Positions 6,732 to 14,830 of a DNA stretch of 64,000 nucleotides are shown here, one piece after another. Under the pieces are notes generated by a model. It saw only the letters and a list, made by a program, of their open reading frames with translations, did no database searches and had not been told where the DNA came from. This DNA comes from an uncultured Eubacteriales bacterium (GTDB taxonomy: Bacteria; Bacillota; Clostridia; Christensenellales; CAG-314). The translations under genes and the position numbers were made by a program. The DNA lies in the NCBI GenBank assembly GCA_900546875.1, contig URET01000001.1, positions 124,001 through 188,000 of the forward strand, in the 5' to 3' direction. The number at the start of each line of letters is the position of its first letter. Position 1 is the stretch's first letter.

Positions 6732-8921
6732 ATGGACAGAAAAAGTTTATATTCTGAAGAAGTTCTCAAAGCTCTGAACAACTCACAGCTTTTGGCAAAA
6801 AACAATAAAAATAACGATATAGGCACAGAGCATATTCTTGCAGGATATTTTACCGTACCGTGCCGAGCGACTCGTCGTCTTCGTGAGGCGGGGATAAATG
6901 AGAATGTTATATTTTTTGCCGATCCCGATGAAGATTATTACGTTTCGCAATACACGCCGAGAGTCGAAAAAGTATTCCAGACAGCAGAGCAACTGGCCAA
7001 AGGAATGAAACAATCAAAGGTTTATCCTGAGCACGTGCTTCTTGCGTTGCTTGACATGGACGATTGTTATGCCGTGCGCATGATCACTGACGCCGGGATC
7101 AATCCCGAACCGCTTAAATACAGACTTGCCGCCGATATAAAAGAAAAGAGTTTTGTGCACGCTGAAAAAGTAAAGGAAGAAGATACCCGGAGTGCCGCAG
7201 AAAAATACTGTAAAGATATAACATATCTTGCTTTGCAGGGAAAACTTGATCCTGTTTTTAACCGGGATAACGAAATTGAAAGGATAATTCAGATACTTAG
7301 CCGCAGAACGAAAAATAATCCGATACTCATAGGGGAACCGGGAGTAGGAAAATCTGCAGTATTGGACGGACTTGCACAAGTAATAACATCCGGCAGCGTT
7401 CCCGATTCTGTTTACGGTACAAGGATATTGTCTCTCGACCTTCCCGGTCTGATAGCAGGAACAAGATACAGAGGAGATTTCGAGGAAAGGCTGAAAAACG
7501 TCATGGACGAAGTAACTCGGGACAATAAGACTATATTGTTTATAGACGAGATCCATAATATAGTCGGAGCCGGAGCCACCGCGGACGGCAATATGGATGC
7601 GGGAGAGATTTTAAAGCCTGTGCTTGCGCGCGGTAGCCTCAGAGTTATCGGCGCCACAACGGCGGAGGAGTATACTCGTTATATAGAAAAGGATCCCGCA
7701 CTCGAAAGAAGGTTTCAGCCGGTAATGATAGAAGAGCCGTCTGAAGAGGACGCAGTAAAGATATTATACGGTATCAGAAACAGATATGAAAATCACCATA
7801 AAGTCAAGATAACCGATAAAGCCGTTGAGGCAGCGGTAAAGCTGTCGAAAAGATATATAACAGAAAGATTTCTTCCCGATAAAGCCATTGATCTGATGGA
7901 TGAAGCAGCCAGCAGAGTAGCTTTGGCTTCAAGCAGTCAATCAGTGAAGAATGCGATGGTCACCGAGGAAGACATAGCAGCCGTAACGGCGCAGTGGACA
8001 AAAATACCCGTTGAGAAACTTACCGAAGACGAGAGTATGCATTTGCTTGACCTTGAAAAAGACCTTGAAAAACGAGTTATAGGACAGCGACGGGCAGTGA
8101 ATGCCGTATCGAGGTGCATAAGAAGAAACAGAGCCGGACTCAAAGATCCGAAGCGACCGATAGGGAGTTTTATTTTTGCAGGCGCAACAGGCGTCGGGAA
8201 AACGGAACTTGCCAAAGCGCTTGCAGAAGTTCTTTTTGGTGACGAAAACAGACTGATAAGGGTCGACATGAGCGAATATATGGACAAAAACAGCGTAAGC
8301 AAGTTTATAGGCGCACCTCCGGGATACAGCGGATACGATCAGAATAATAATCTGACGGAAAAAATAAGAAAAAGGCCTTATTCCGTAGTTTTACTGGATG
8401 AAGTGGAAAAAGCGGACGCGGATATTTTCAATATTCTGCTTCAGATACTAGACGAAGGAAGGATCACAGACAGTAAAGGAAGACTGATAGATTTTAAAAA
8501 TACGGTCATAATCATGACTACCAACCTCGGAGCGGATTTTGCCGACAGAGAATACGAAAGAGAAGATATAGAAGAAAAGCTGAGGCGTTTTTTCAGTCCG
8601 GAGTTTTTAAACAGAGTGGACGACATAATACTATTTGAAAAGCTTACCATGGAAGACGTGCAAATGATAACCCGTTTACTTACCGAATCGCTTTCAAAAA
8701 GACTCAGGAACGAGAATATCGAACTTCGCTTCACCCCCGCGGCAATACAATTGATAGCAGAAAAAGGGTACAGCGATAAATACGGCGCAAGACATATAAA
8801 ACGTATATTACAAAAAGAAATAGAAGATGTTTTATCCGAGAAGATAATCGAAGGCAGTATAGGTTTCGGATCAAGGATCACGGCAGACAGCGACGGCAAT
8901 GAAATAGTATTTTGCCGATAA
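6732..8921 (+). CDS. Clp-family AAA+ ATPase (ClpA/ClpC-like), no M-domain, no evident ClpP loop
   Basis: A two-ring AAA+ unfoldase of 729 residues. A double Clp N-domain covers ~1-150. AAA module 1 has Walker A GEPGVGKS at 201-208 and a Walker B LFIDEIH near 270. AAA module 2 has Walker A GATGVGKT at ~484-491 and VVLLDEVEKA, followed by the D2 small domain. I chose the ATG at 6732 (GAGGAAAGG upstream) over a longer frame. The linker between modules is short, so there is no ClpB/ClpC coiled-coil M-domain. Between MTTNLGA and the FFSPEFLNR block, the segment that carries the ClpP-docking IGF/VGF tripeptide in ClpA and ClpC is missing. An IGFG string near the C-terminus is in the wrong place. 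ClpP partnership is therefore doubtful. Confidence 0.88.
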   Translation: MDRKSLYSEEVLKALNNSQLLAKNNKNNDIGTEHILAGYFTVPCRATRRLREAGINENVIFFADPDEDYYVSQYTPRVEKVFQTAEQLAKGMKQSKVYPEHVLLALLDMDDCYAVRMITDAGINPEPLKYRLAADIKEKSFVHAEKVKEEDTRSAAEKYCKDITYLALQGKLDPVFNRDNEIERIIQILSRRTKNNPILIGEPGVGKSAVLDGLAQVITSGSVPDSVYGTRILSLDLPGLIAGTRYRGDFEERLKNVMDEVTRDNKTILFIDEIHNIVGAGATADGNMDAGEILKPVLARGSLRVIGATTAEEYTRYIEKDPALERRFQPVMIEEPSEEDAVKILYGIRNRYENHHKVKITDKAVEAAVKLSKRYITERFLPDKAIDLMDEAASRVALASSSQSVKNAMVTEEDIAAVTAQWTKIPVEKLTEDESMHLLDLEKDLEKRVIGQRRAVNAVSRCIRRNRAGLKDPKRPIGSFIFAGATGVGKTELAKALAEVLFGDENRLIRVDMSEYMDKNSVSKFIGAPPGYSGYDQNNNLTEKIRKRPYSVVLLDEVEKADADIFNILLQILDEGRITDSKGRLIDFKNTVIIMTTNLGADFADREYEREDIEEKLRRFFSPEFLNRVDDIILFEKLTMEDVQMITRLLTESLSKRLRNENIELRFTPAAIQLIAEKGYSDKYGARHIKRILQKEIEDVLSEKIIEGSIGFGSRITADSDGNEIVFCR

Positions 8922-8941
8922 GGTTCAAACAGGAGAGGGGT

Positions 8942-9478
8942 ATGGTAAAAGCCATAGTTTATTCATCGAATGCGGGGCACACTGAAAAATATGCAAAAAT
9001 CATTTCCGAGAAAACCGGTTTGCCCGTATACGATCTGAAAGAAGCTAAAAGAAATCTGAAATACGAAGATCCCGTACTGTATATGGGATGGATAAAGATG
9101 GGAGACGTATCGGGATATATTTCTGCACGGGCATATTTTACTATAGAAATACTTGTATGCGTGGGAATACTTGAAAACGCAAGAGGTCAGAAAGAAGAAA
9201 TAATTGAAAAATACAATATAACCGACTGTGATGTATTCTTTATCCGCGGCGGTTTTTCGATGGAAAAACTTAAGGGCGCAAACAAATTAATGATGAAAAT
9301 AATGCTTAAAAAGCTTGAAAACGACAGAAAAAACAAACCTCTTTCCCCGGAAAACGAATCACAGTACAAAATACTGTCGGAAGGCGAAGAATTATCGGAT
9401 CCTGAAATTTTGCAACCGGTGATTTCTCTTATAGAGAAAGAATACGTAAAGCCCGAGATTGATATAGTTAAGCCTTAA
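8942..9478 (+). CDS. flavodoxin-like domain protein
   Basis: A 178-residue protein whose N-terminus has a flavodoxin FMN-phosphate loop (AIVYSSNAGHTEKYAK), followed by an alternating alpha/beta pattern and a charged C-terminal tail of ~50 residues. It resembles HemG-type and other long-chain-independent flavodoxin-domain proteins, which carry electrons or oxidise protoporphyrinogen. No haem genes are nearby, so a haem role is not supported. The ATG at 8942 is set by GGAGAGGGGT just upstream; an earlier in-frame codon lies inside the clp end. It is the last gene before a strong terminator. Confidence 0.7.
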   Translation: MVKAIVYSSNAGHTEKYAKIISEKTGLPVYDLKEAKRNLKYEDPVLYMGWIKMGDVSGYISARAYFTIEILVCVGILENARGQKEEIIEKYNITDCDVFFIRGGFSMEKLKGANKLMMKIMLKKLENDRKNKPLSPENESQYKILSEGEELSDPEILQPVISLIEKEYVKPEIDIVKP

Positions 9479-9514
9479 AGTAAAGCCGAAAGGGGAACGG
9501 TATAAAATATGCTC

Positions 9515-9547
9515 ATAAGCGCTTTCAGTAAGGCGCTTATTTTTTTT
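9515..9547 (+). terminator. intrinsic terminator after the flavodoxin-like gene
   Basis: ATAAGCGC (9515-9522) pairs with GCGCTTAT (9533-9540), with a ten-base loop and seven T. The last two T belong to the -35 of the next promoter. Confidence 0.88.
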
Positions 9548-9574
9548 GACATCGTATTTCTCAAGTGGTATAAT
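9546..9574 (+). promoter_or_regulatory. consensus sigma-A promoter of typA
   Basis: TTGACA (9546-9551), a 17-base spacer and TATAAT (9569-9574). The predicted leader is about 16 bases and contains the GAGGAA ribosome binding site. Confidence 0.88.
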
Positions 9575-9596
9575 AATAATTTGTGAGGAATTTTAT

Positions 9597-11423
9597 ATGA
9601 TAAGGTACGATATCAGAAACATAGCCATAATAGCCCATGTAGACCACGGCAAAACTACGTTGATAGACTCTATGCTAAAACAGGCGGGCGAAATCAGGGA
9701 AAATCAGCATGTAGAAGACTGCGTAATGGATTCCAATGCGCTTGAAAGAGAACGCGGAATCACCATACTGTCAAAGAATACTGCAATAGTTTATAACGGA
9801 GTAAAAATAAACGTAATAGATACGCCGGGACACGCAGACTTTTCCGGTGAAGTGGAACGCGTTCTGAAAATGGTCAACGGAGTGCTCATACTGATTGATG
9901 CTTCGGAAGGTCCGATGCCGCAAACAAGGTTTGTTATGCAAAAGGCGATGGAATACGGGCACAAGATGATAGTTGTAGTCAACAAAATAGACAAAAAAGA
10001 TGCGCGCACGAATGAAATAGCAAACGAATTTTACGATCTTTTGTTTGAGCTCAATGCCAAAGATGAGGATCTGAACAGTCCAATAATATATTGTTCCGGG
10101 AGGGAAGGCAAGGCTTCTTTCGACCCTGCAGTCAAGGGCACAAATCTTACGCCTTTATTTGATACTATCATAAAATATATCGATCCTCCTGAAGGTAACG
10201 AAGAAGAAAGTCTTCAGCTGCTTGTTTCGGCAATAGATTATAACGATTATGTAGGAAGGATAGGGATAGGAAGAATAGAAAGAGGGGTAATCAAAGCAAA
10301 TTCGGAAGTAACCATCTGCGACTATTACAATCATAAACAACCGTACAGAGGGAAAATAGCAAACGTTTTTCAGATTGAAGGCCTAAACAGGATCAATGTA
10401 CCGCAAGCGTCCGTAGGAGATATAGTATGTTTTTCCGGGATACCGGAGATAACGATAGGCGATACGATATGTTCGCCAGACAACGCAGAGCCTCTCGAAT
10501 TTGTGAAAATCGGAGAGCCGACCATACAGATGAGTTTTTCGGTAAATAACGGGCCTTTCGCCGGACGCGACGGAAAATACGTGACCAGCAGGCATCTGAG
10601 AGCGAGGTTGTTTAAAGAAACGTTAAAAGACGTTTCGCTGAAAGTTCAGGAAACCGATTCTCCGGATTCATTTCTCGTATCGGGAAGAGGGGAGATGCAT
10701 TTTTCCATTCTCATAGAAACCATGAGACGCGAAGGATATGAATTCATGGTAGGGATGCCGAAAGTCCTGTATAAAACAATAGACGGCGTGATCTGTGAGC
10801 CTTATGAGTGTCTTATAACTGACGTGCCTGAGAGCAGTATGGGAGCAATAATGGAAAAAGTGGGCGCGCGTTACGGTGAGCTCCAGAAAATGACTCAAAC
10901 AGGCTCAAGATATAAATTAGAATTTCTTATTCCCGCACGCTGCCTTTTCGGTTATAAAAACGAATTTCTTACCGACACCAAAGGCGAAGGCATTATGAAC
11001 ACTCTTTTTGCAGGGTACAGAAAAGCTAAAGCCAACACCGTAAAACGCAATACAGGCAGTCTTATAGCGTTTGAGACCGGAGAAGCCGTAACTTACGGTC
11101 TGTTCAACGCACAGGAGAGAGGTATTTTGTTTATCGGGCCCGGCGAACAGGTATATGAAGGCATGATCGTAGGTGTCTCACCGAAATCAGACGACATCAG
11201 AGTAAATGTATGTAAGAAGAAACATGTTACGAATATGCGTGCAGCAGGAAGCGACGAAGCTCTGAGACTTATTCCTCCGAAAAAAATGAGTCTTGAAGAA
11301 TGTATAGAATTTATCAACGAAGACGAACTTCTCGAGATAACTCCGAAAAATATAAGAATGAGAAAAACTATCCTTGATGCAACGTTAAGGACCAAGGAGT
11401 TCAACAAAAACAATCCCAGATAA
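9597..11423 (+). CDS. typA: ribosome-associated GTPase TypA/BipA
   Basis: A translational GTPase of the EF-G family that binds the ribosome and supports 50S assembly and stress or cold growth. The 608-residue length is typical. Visible parts are G1 AHVDHGKTTLID, G2 with RERGITI, G3 DTPGHADF and G4 NKIDKKDA, followed by domain II, the EF-G-like domains III and V, and the BipA-specific C-terminal domain (NTGSLIAFETGEAV, GPGEQVYEGMIVG). The ATG at 9597 follows GAGGAA; a TTG further upstream coincides with the promoter and cannot be the start. It is monocistronic, with its own promoter and terminator. Confidence 0.95.
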   Translation: MIRYDIRNIAIIAHVDHGKTTLIDSMLKQAGEIRENQHVEDCVMDSNALERERGITILSKNTAIVYNGVKINVIDTPGHADFSGEVERVLKMVNGVLILIDASEGPMPQTRFVMQKAMEYGHKMIVVVNKIDKKDARTNEIANEFYDLLFELNAKDEDLNSPIIYCSGREGKASFDPAVKGTNLTPLFDTIIKYIDPPEGNEEESLQLLVSAIDYNDYVGRIGIGRIERGVIKANSEVTICDYYNHKQPYRGKIANVFQIEGLNRINVPQASVGDIVCFSGIPEITIGDTICSPDNAEPLEFVKIGEPTIQMSFSVNNGPFAGRDGKYVTSRHLRARLFKETLKDVSLKVQETDSPDSFLVSGRGEMHFSILIETMRREGYEFMVGMPKVLYKTIDGVICEPYECLITDVPESSMGAIMEKVGARYGELQKMTQTGSRYKLEFLIPARCLFGYKNEFLTDTKGEGIMNTLFAGYRKAKANTVKRNTGSLIAFETGEAVTYGLFNAQERGILFIGPGEQVYEGMIVGVSPKSDDIRVNVCKKKHVTNMRAAGSDEALRLIPPKKMSLEECIEFINEDELLEITPKNIRMRKTILDATLRTKEFNKNNPR

Positions 11424-11436
11424 AATTTTTAGTATT

Positions 11437-11467
11437 AAAGCGGTTATCAGATGATAACCGCTTTTTT
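11437..11467 (+). terminator. intrinsic terminator of typA
   Basis: AAAGCGGTTATC (11437-11448) pairs with GATAACCGCTTT (11453-11464) around an AGAT tetraloop, followed by more T. It is a very stable 12-bp stem. Confidence 0.92.
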
Positions 11468-11571
11468 ATGATCATTATGAAATAAACCGTTTTATTGCTG
11501 TATCACAAAGCTGTATCAACAGTAAAATCAACAAACAAAGCCTCGGCAGGAACAAACAACCACATTTAATT

Positions 11572-12327
11572 TTATTTTGAAAAATCACATTCGAACCAAA
11601 CAACGTTATAACCGAATCTGAAACCCATTTTTTCCGTGATGTGCACACTCGTATCATTGCCGTTGACGATATGTACAAACGGGATATCTCCTTTGTCGAT
11701 AACAGCCTGAGTGAGCGCTTTTCCGACTTCTGTTCCGAGATTGCTGCCTCTGAAAAAGGGTTTCACATACAAAATCCCGTTAGAATTATCCGGGTGCACG
11801 AGAGTCCAGGCAACAAGCTCACCATCCAGCTCAAGTCCGACTCCGGGACGCCTTTGTATATCCCTTTTTATGGCGTCAAGGCTTCCGCTGCTGCGATAAG
11901 TATAAAAGTAATCTATTACCGGAGCATCTTCGATACGAAGCGGTCTGACGTTTTTGCTCAGCCCCTCGACACTTTTATAAGGATAATAATACAAATAGCA
12001 GGAGTCCTCGATATCGGTTTTTTTGCGGGACTTTCCGAGCAGCATAAGTTTGTCGGCAAGCTCCTTTCTGACCCCGGAAAAGAATACCTCTTTGCCGTCA
12101 AAAATATCTCTCACGGCTTCTTTTATAAAGTCATCGTCATAACAATTTATTATGTAATATTTAGTTTCTTCTCCGTAAAGCACAAGACCGCGGACAGAAT
12201 CGCCGTTATTGACCCAAATATTGCATTCATCCGGATGGTTATGCATATAACCTGCAATATTCAGATTATCGATCCGGTGTTCGCACAAAAAATTTTTGAT
12301 TTCATTTTTATCTGTAATTTTTCTCAT
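11572..12327 (-). CDS. GNAT family N-acetyltransferase
   Basis: A 251-residue protein with a weakly conserved N-terminal half and a C-terminal GNAT (FR47-like) domain. The domain is recognised by ELVAWTLVHPDNSNGILYV, then FRGSNLGTEVGKALTQ (the acetyl-CoA pyrophosphate loop, normally R/Q-x-x-G-x-G/A) and HIVNGNDTSVHITEKMGF. GNAT enzymes transfer acetyl from acetyl-CoA to amines, and the substrate here is unknown. I chose the ATG at 12327 because GAGGAG lies six bases before it; an alternative start seven codons upstream has no such site. It is a single gene, antisense to its neighbours. Confidence 0.8.
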   Translation of the reverse strand: MRKITDKNEIKNFLCEHRIDNLNIAGYMHNHPDECNIWVNNGDSVRGLVLYGEETKYYIINCYDDDFIKEAVRDIFDGKEVFFSGVRKELADKLMLLGKSRKKTDIEDSCYLYYYPYKSVEGLSKNVRPLRIEDAPVIDYFYTYRSSGSLDAIKRDIQRRPGVGLELDGELVAWTLVHPDNSNGILYVKPFFRGSNLGTEVGKALTQAVIDKGDIPFVHIVNGNDTSVHITEKMGFRFGYNVVWFECDFSK

Positions 12328-12671
12328 CGAAATCTCCTCAAAGCACACAAATCTCTGCTTTCAGATAAACTATGCTTTAAAACTCAAGCTGAAAATAAGA
12401 GGGAATAAACGAATGACCGTAAAGTGAAAAAACAGACCCGCAATAATTCCGGCTTGATATAAGCACGACAAATATTTTATCACAAGCATTAAGTTGTGTC
12501 AAATTTTTGATTCCTCGGCTTCATGATTTTCGGTACTGCATATAAATTTTTTACGGTTAGATAAAAACATTACTGTCAATAATACGTCGTGAAAACGGAA
12601 AAAAACGTAAAATCCGATAAATTATGACAAAGATAGTATTCTATAATGTTTTTGCTGCGGAGGACAACGCT
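12328..12671. other. 344-base gene-free region before spoIIAA
   Basis: No open frame with a plausible start is visible here. The only promoter-like element I can point to is TATAAT at 12642-12647, 24 bases before the spoIIAA start, without a convincing -35. The spoIIA operon is sigma-H dependent in Bacillus, but I could not find a good sigma-H match. Confidence 0.5.
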
Positions 12672-12980
12672 ATGAAGATAAGTTATACAAGGGACAGGAG
12701 CGTGCTTACCATGCATTTTGAAGGAGAACTGGATGAATATGTTGCAGCGGAAGCACGTGAAAGCATGGAAGAGATCATAAAAACTCATACTTTCAAAACT
12801 TTGATACTTGACTTAAAAAAGCTTGAATTTATGGACAGTACCGGAGTCGGGGTCATAATAGGAAGATATAAGCAATTAAAAGCCCGCGGAATATCCGGGT
12901 ACACGAAAAATGTATCGCCGTCTGTAGACAAAATATTTGCCATGTCGGGATTATACGAACTTTTTCCACTTTTGGACTAA
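12672..12980 (+). CDS. spoIIAA: anti-sigma-F factor antagonist SpoIIAA
   Basis: A 102-residue STAS-domain protein that frees sigma-F from SpoIIAB in the forespore. Its activity depends on the phosphorylation state of a serine, seen here as Ser56 in LEFMDSTGVGVIIGRYK, which matches the family's regulatory site. I set the start at 12672 because GGAGG lies eight bases upstream; an earlier in-frame ATG at 12624 would add residues not found in the family. It is first of three genes in the conserved spoIIAA-spoIIAB-sigF order, 12 bases from the next. Confidence 0.94.
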   Translation: MKISYTRDRSVLTMHFEGELDEYVAAEARESMEEIIKTHTFKTLILDLKKLEFMDSTGVGVIIGRYKQLKARGISGYTKNVSPSVDKIFAMSGLYELFPLLD

Positions 12981-12992
12981 CGGAGAATATTT

Positions 12993-13439
12993 ATGAAATC
13001 TGAAGAAATGAAACTTAAAATTGAGGCGCTTCCCATAAACGAAAGTTTTTCCCGAAGCACGGTAGCGGCGTTTTGTTCGAGGCTGAATCCGACAGTTGAA
13101 GAAATAGGGGACATTAAGACGGCTGTAAGCGAAGCGGTAACGAACAGTATAGTACACGGTTACGAATACCGCGGAGGGATAATAGATATAACCGCAGTTT
13201 TAAAGGGACGCGAGATCATTATAAGGATTACCGATTACGGTAAAGGCATTAAAGACATAGAAGGAGCAAGACAGCCCTTTTTTACAACGTTACCCGAAGA
13301 AGAGCGCTCCGGAATGGGTTTTACGGTTATGGAAACTTTCATGGATGAACTGACGGTTGAATCCGAGCTCGGGAAAGGCACGACCGTAACGCTCAGAAAG
13401 TACTTAAAAACTGATAAGGCGAGTATAACAGATGCTTGA
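12993..13439 (+). CDS. spoIIAB: anti-sigma-F factor / serine kinase SpoIIAB
   Basis: This protein binds and inhibits sigma-F and phosphorylates SpoIIAA. It has a GHKL-type ATPase fold of 148 residues. The N-box is AVSEAVTNSIVHGYE, and the ATP-lid Gly motifs are ITDYGKGI and GMGFTVMETFMDEL. The 3' end overlaps sigF by eight bases, consistent with translational coupling that keeps inhibitor and sigma factor in balance. The start ATG follows CGGAGAA. Confidence 0.95.
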   Translation: MKSEEMKLKIEALPINESFSRSTVAAFCSRLNPTVEEIGDIKTAVSEAVTNSIVHGYEYRGGIIDITAVLKGREIIIRITDYGKGIKDIEGARQPFFTTLPEEERSGMGFTVMETFMDELTVESELGKGTTVTLRKYLKTDKASITDA

Positions 13440-14154
13440 TCATGATGAAACCATGAAACTGATTCTGCTTGCGCAAAACGGCGACAACGAAGCGAAGACC
13501 GTTTTGCTCAACGAAAACAAACCGCTCATAAAAAGCATAATACGGCGATATACCGGGAAAGGCGTAGAGTATGAAGATCTTATGCAGATAGCCTCTGTCG
13601 GTTTTTTAAAGGCGGTAGCGAATTTCAAAGACGAATTCAGCGTACGTTTTTCAACGTATGCAGTTCCGATGATCCTCGGCGAAGTAAAGCGGTTTATGAG
13701 AGATGACGGCTACATCAAGGTATCCAGGTCCACGAAGGCGTTGTCTGCTAAAATATATCGTTACATCGAAGAAACGCTTCGTCTTGAAGGGAAAGAGCCA
13801 ACCTTGGAAGAATTGGCGGAAAAATTCGGTGAAGAAAAAATCGAGATCGTATTTGCGCTGGACGCTAGAAAACAACCTTGTTCTATTTATGACAGAACCG
13901 AAGAAGACGAACAGGGCATCTGTCTGATTGACAAACTAAGCGAAGGATCAAAAGAAGACAACGTCATTGATCGGGTAATACTTCGTTCTGTAATATCGGA
14001 ACTGAGCGAACGGGAAAAAAAAATAATTTTATTACGTTATTACCGAGATATGACTCAAAGTGAGATAGCGCAGAGATTAGGCGTTTCGCAGGTACAGATC
14101 AGCAGACTTGAAAACAAAATAATCGATAAAATCAGAGGCAGGTTTTCGGATTGA
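13432..14154 (+). CDS. sigF: RNA polymerase sigma-F factor (forespore-specific)
   Basis: This is the first compartment-specific sigma factor of sporulation. The 240 residues contain sigma region 2 (YEDLMQIASVGFLKAV, FSTYAVPMILGEVKRFMRDD), region 3 and region 4 with the helix-turn-helix SEIAQRLGVSQVQISRLE. Position after spoIIAA-spoIIAB identifies it as sigF rather than the closely related sigG or sigB. The start overlaps spoIIAB and has a weak ribosome binding site. A terminator hairpin overlaps the last codons, separating it from spoVA. Confidence 0.94.
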   Translation: MLDHDETMKLILLAQNGDNEAKTVLLNENKPLIKSIIRRYTGKGVEYEDLMQIASVGFLKAVANFKDEFSVRFSTYAVPMILGEVKRFMRDDGYIKVSRSTKALSAKIYRYIEETLRLEGKEPTLEELAEKFGEEKIEIVFALDARKQPCSIYDRTEEDEQGICLIDKLSEGSKEDNVIDRVILRSVISELSEREKKIILLRYYRDMTQSEIAQRLGVSQVQISRLENKIIDKIRGRFSD

Positions 14155-14174
14155 ATCAGAAAACCTGTTTTTTT
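14139..14174 (+). terminator. terminator overlapping the 3' end of sigF
   Basis: CAGGTTTTC (14139-14147) pairs with GAAAACCTG (14159-14167) and is followed by seven T. The sigF stop codon lies in the loop, so the last codons of the gene form the left arm. Confidence 0.85.
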
Positions 14175-14190
14175 CGGAGAAAAAGTTTAT

Positions 14191-14219
14191 GATTAAAATT
14201 CACGCTTTTGCTCATAATA
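14191..14219 (+). promoter_or_regulatory. candidate sigma-G promoter of the spoVA operon
   Basis: CATAATA (14213-14219) fits the sigma-G -10 consensus (CATNHTA). GATTA (14191-14195) lies 17 bases before it and matches four of five positions of GHATR. Known spoVA operons are sigma-G dependent, and this candidate falls just after the sigF terminator. It is a hand match and needs a weight-matrix score. Confidence 0.45.
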
Positions 14220-14248
14220 TTTTCAAAAGATATCGGGGGGATAAATAT

Positions 14249-14350
14249 ATGAAAACAACCGTAAAGCGTGAGTTCGGAAAGAACATGGACGAAAAAGAAG
14301 CTTTTTACTTAGGAGCCAAGGTTAAAGGATTTAAAAATGAAAAAGAATGA
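14249..14350 (+). CDS. small ORF (33 aa) preceding spoVAC
   Basis: An ATG at 14249 lies eight bases after a run of six G, a good ribosome binding site. It encodes a basic 33-residue peptide with a central GKNMDEKEAFYLGAKVKGF segment. The frame overlaps the spoVAC start (14337) by 14 bases, suggesting translational coupling. A longer version starting at 14189 would begin before the candidate promoter's start site. I do not recognise a family. It could be a real small sporulation protein or a leader peptide that tunes spoVAC translation. Confidence 0.45.
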   Translation: MKTTVKREFGKNMDEKEAFYLGAKVKGFKNEKE

Positions 14351-14828
14351 TTATACTGACAGCGTGGAATACAAAGGAAAAGAATTTGGTCACGTAAACA
14401 AAGAAAATTACGAAAAATACGTAAATGCAGTCTCACCGCGTTCCAGTCACCTTAAAAATATATTCTGGGCATTCGTGATTGGCGGAACAATATGCGTGAT
14501 AGGTCAGGCGATAATTGAACTTTTCGTGCGGTTCGGATTCAAAAGAGAAGATGCTTCCGGATTTGCGTCCAGTTTATTGATAATACTTGCTGCATTGGCC
14601 ACCGGATTCGGTGTTTATGATAAATTAGGATGTTTTGCGGGAGCAGGTTCAACTATCCCGATAACAGGTTTTTCCAATGCCGTAGTAGCTCCAGCGTTGG
14701 AATACAAATGTGAAGGATTGATTTATGGAATCGGTACCAGAATGTTTTTTATTGCCGGACCGGTAATTGTAAATGGTGTATCGGTAGCGATAATTGTAGC
14801 GCTTATAAAATATCTGATAACGGGGTAA
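14337..14828 (+). CDS. spoVAC: stage V sporulation protein AC
   Basis: A membrane subunit of the SpoVA channel that moves calcium-dipicolinate into the forespore and releases it during germination; the Bacillus protein behaves as a mechanosensitive channel. The 163-residue protein has a soluble N-terminal ~40 residues and then four to five hydrophobic helices. Family Gly-rich blocks are visible (FVIGGTICVIGQAI, FAGAGSTIPITGFSNAV, AGPVIVNGVSVAI). It begins inside the small upstream ORF, and spoVAD follows after two bases. The C-D-E arrangement is the short spoVA operon usual in Clostridia. Confidence 0.94.
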   Translation: MKKNDYTDSVEYKGKEFGHVNKENYEKYVNAVSPRSSHLKNIFWAFVIGGTICVIGQAIIELFVRFGFKREDASGFASSLLIILAALATGFGVYDKLGCFAGAGSTIPITGFSNAVVAPALEYKCEGLIYGIGTRMFFIAGPVIVNGVSVAIIVALIKYLITG

Positions 14829-14830
14829 CT

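Noticed and set aside
7014..7556. 180-codon - strand frame in the clp gene
   Set aside because: Shadow of the Clp ATPase coding sequence, which carries Walker motifs in the + frame.
8850..8890. ClpP-docking motif (IGFG string near the Clp C-terminus)
   Set aside because: It lies after the D2 core near the end of the protein, not in the D2 loop where the docking tripeptide is found.
11641..12408. 255-codon + strand open frame
   Set aside because: Lies antisense to the GNAT acetyltransferase gene, which has recognisable motifs and a ribosome binding site; the + frame has no family-like features.
12540..12671. sigma-H promoter for spoIIA
   Set aside because: Expected by analogy, but I found no good match to both -35 and -10 elements.
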